This document shows, piece after piece, positions 34,080 through 35,867 of a stretch of DNA of 35,867 nucleotides (position 1 is its first letter; each line of letters begins with the position of its first letter). Source of the stretch: an uncultured Dorea sp. (GTDB lineage Bacteria; Bacillota; Clostridia; Lachnospirales; Lachnospiraceae); contig CANDQP010000019.1 in NCBI GenBank assembly GCA_947388185.1, positions 1 to 35,867 on the forward strand, read 5' to 3'. Position numbers and translations under genes: made by a program. The notes beneath the pieces were generated by a model. The model was not told the DNA's origin. It searched no databases and worked only from the letters and a program-made list of their open reading frames with translations.

Positions 34080-34088
34080 TCCGGAATC

Positions 34089-35867
34089 CTACCGAATCTG
34101 TGACAATATACCTGGATCCTTGATCTTCGTATCCTCCGCAAAAAGCAGGATCTTCGACATGATCTCTGCCGTCTTGGGATCGTCGTCGATAAACGGAAGG
34201 AAGATGCGCCCTCTGTGCTGGGAATGCACCGGTACCACGAACAGCATGGAATTGCCGATCTGATGTACCACACCGCTTCCCAGATGCACGGAATACTGAC
34301 CCAATTTCCCATCGATCAGGGCATGGCTGCCCTCCAGACGGACGTTCCTGATCTTGAATAATTCGAGGTTACACTTTGCAATGGCTCTCCGCATCTCAAC
34401 CGTCGAATGGCTGGTCTCCGGATCCACGCCGCCTGCGTGTGCCACGCTTACCGCCAGATCCACATCCCGCATGACCTCGCTGTATATAATATCCGGGATC
34501 TCCCTGATCTTCTTAGGCTTCCCTGTCTTCCGGTCTGAGAACACCACCCACTCAAGCGTCGGGGCTTCGATGTCGCTTGGCGTGAACCAGTCCGCCATGG
34601 CATAGATACAGGCAACGATGTTCTCTTTATAATAAATCTTCTGCAGGCCGTCCTCATAATCTGCCACCCAGCGCCGTCCCCGAAGCGCACCCACCGTCTT
34701 CTGCGGCTGGATCTGGTTGCCGGAGAACATCCGTGAATCCTCCTTCTCCAGTTCTTCGTCTAATTTCAGGTACAGTTCGCGGAATACCTGCTTAAATGGC
34801 TGCCTGATCTTCCGCTCGAATAAAAGCTTCTGGTACTCATGCCAGCGCCCGCTTGAATACAAGTCGTGTGGATGGGCAATCAAAATCCGGTCTTCCGGCT
34901 TCACAGGCGTCACATTGCCAAGATCGTCCACCATCCCCTCCGGACTCAGGAATCCCAGTTTATGATCTTCTGCCTTACCTGTCTTCTCAGCCAGCTTCAC
35001 CACCAGGAATTCCACGATCGGACGGACGACAGGATTCCTCCAAAGCTCCAGGAATTCCCAGACCTCGAAGTCCGTCCGGTCTTCCATCGCCTGCTCCATC
35101 ATCTGTTTCGTCCGGCTGTACTGCTCCTTTAACTGCTTGTTGACCTCCTGAAACTTCCTGACAGTCTCATTCTTCTTATATTTCGCCGGAACAGATTTTA
35201 ACAGCTTCTCGTCTTTCCTGCATTTGAGCGCACTCTTCCCGTTCTCGTCTATGGATATCATCAGTTCCAGCTCCTCTGCCGGCTGCCAGTCGAAATACGC
35301 AGATGACTGCTCCACAAGCTTTCCTTCCATGCGGAGCACAAGGCGGGTCACGTCGGTGAATCCCGCATTGACGCTTAAGTTTCGCAGCGCGATCTCTGAG
35401 GCACGCCCCTCGCTTGTCCGGCGCTGCGCCCCAAACTGCCTGCTCTCTTTCTTATATTTCTGGATGAACTGATAGCGGTCCAGAAGCTCTGTCTCCCGCT
35501 GCGGCCTGCTGTCGGCAAGCGGAAGGAGCGCAAGGCTCATCAGCAGGTCTTTGTTGCGTTTCGCGTTGATCTCTGATTCTAACGTCACCTTGTCCGCCTT
35601 GCCAAGCGCCGCATCCGCGTATTTCCTTGCCCGTCCATGAGCCGTTCCGCTGGACGAATATTTTGCCGCATCATACAGAAGCTTGAAGTTCTTCTCTCCC
35701 ACCTGTCCATACGCTTCCAGAAACCAGTGGATGTCGAACGCCCCGTCTCTCAATTCTTCGGGCGAAAGCGGCGTATATTTCGCGATCACCGAAGTTACCT
35801 GTTCATCGAACCTCTCGCTGGTATGCGCCATAAAATAATAACAGGTACTCGCAAATCCCGGAATATT
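34089..35867 (-). CDS. Large DUF4132/DUF5724-like protein, C-terminal part, cut by the window edge
   Basis: At least 592 residues are visible. The first Met in the window is at 35831, but the 12 codons upstream to the edge stay open (ending ...ASTCYYF), so this is likely the interior of a longer protein. The C-terminal segment GRIFLPFIDDDPKTAEIMSK, then LLFAEDTKIKDP, and an inner EWVVFSDRKTGKP segment resemble the C-terminal region of DUF4132/DUF5724 proteins, which are often over 1000 residues and of unknown function. No catalytic motif was recognised. Its base composition returns to that of the mutSL flank, marking the end of the AT-rich block. Family assignment is from memory and moderately sure. 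Confidence 0.7.
   Translation of the reverse strand, partial: NIPGFASTCYYFMAHTSERFDEQVTSVIAKYTPLSPEELRDGAFDIHWFLEAYGQVGEKNFKLLYDAAKYSSSGTAHGRARKYADAALGKADKVTLESEINAKRNKDLLMSLALLPLADSRPQRETELLDRYQFIQKYKKESRQFGAQRRTSEGRASEIALRNLSVNAGFTDVTRLVLRMEGKLVEQSSAYFDWQPAEELELMISIDENGKSALKCRKDEKLLKSVPAKYKKNETVRKFQEVNKQLKEQYSRTKQMMEQAMEDRTDFEVWEFLELWRNPVVRPIVEFLVVKLAEKTGKAEDHKLGFLSPEGMVDDLGNVTPVKPEDRILIAHPHDLYSSGRWHEYQKLLFERKIRQPFKQVFRELYLKLDEELEKEDSRMFSGNQIQPQKTVGALRGRRWVADYEDGLQKIYYKENIVACIYAMADWFTPSDIEAPTLEWVVFSDRKTGKPKKIREIPDIIYSEVMRDVDLAVSVAHAGGVDPETSHSTVEMRRAIAKCNLELFKIRNVRLEGSHALIDGKLGQYSVHLGSGVVHQIGNSMLFVVPVHSQHRGRIFLPFIDDDPKTAEIMSKILLFAEDTKIKDPGILSQIR

Noticed and set aside
21070..34088. Search for an integrase, insertion sequence, tRNA or border repeats around the CRISPR island
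   Set aside because: None was found by reading both ends, so the island cannot be called a defined mobile element.

Overview
The window reads as a low-to-mid GC Gram-positive anaerobe of the Clostridia, most likely a Lachnospiraceae-type gut bacterium. The evidence is the radC-mreB-mreC-mreD-mrdA-minC order, a DUF4321 gene beside radC, a mutS-mutL-miaA-ynbB-type order, MutL with an endonuclease motif, AGGAGG-type ribosome sites and frequent GTG/TTG starts. This placement is inferred from gene content, not from a database search. Nearly every gene lies on the minus strand. The one clear plus-strand gene is a pentapeptide-repeat protein at 8498-9085.

Layout by coordinate. 1-6472 is a cell-shape cluster, read right to left: DUF4321 membrane protein, RadC, a divergent MreB, MreC, MreD, a very long PBP2 and the start of MinC. 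6622-8304 is a COG2509-type FAD dehydrogenase. 8498-10749 holds the pentapeptide protein facing a cysteine-rich protein, a zinc-finger anti-sigma factor and its ECF sigma factor. 10846-13645 holds two GNAT acetyltransferases, a BaiN/HI0933-type flavoprotein and an orphan HEPN protein. 13731-21069 is mutS-mutL-miaA, a small protein and a methionine-gamma-lyase-family PLP enzyme.

21202-34079 is a visibly AT-rich block, unlike both flanks, holding a complete type I-E CRISPR-Cas locus. Its order on the minus strand is: promoter, small unknown gene, vapD-like gene, cas3, cas8e, cse2, cas7e, cas5e, cas6e, cas1, cas2-DnaQ fusion, a 44-bp gap (leader), then the array. The array has 44 identical 28-nt repeats with an exact 61-bp period (43 spacers). 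Two decayed repeats, in register, sit at the trailer end next to mutS. 34089-35867 is the C-terminal part of a large DUF4132/DUF5724-like protein that runs off the window.

How the genes work together: Cas3 plus Cascade (Cas8e, Cse2, Cas7e, Cas5e, Cas6e) form the interference arm, and Cas1-Cas2 the adaptation arm. The most interesting signals are: (1) the DnaQ/DEDDh domain fused to Cas2 has lost all five expected catalytic residues, yet every spacer is exactly the same length; (2) the newest spacer is a near-synonymous variant of an old one, with changes in the seed, as if the same viral gene had been sampled again after escape; (3) a VapD-like RNase gene and an unknown partner sit immediately upstream of cas3 behind a good promoter, a possible toxin-antitoxin pair tied to the CRISPR operon.
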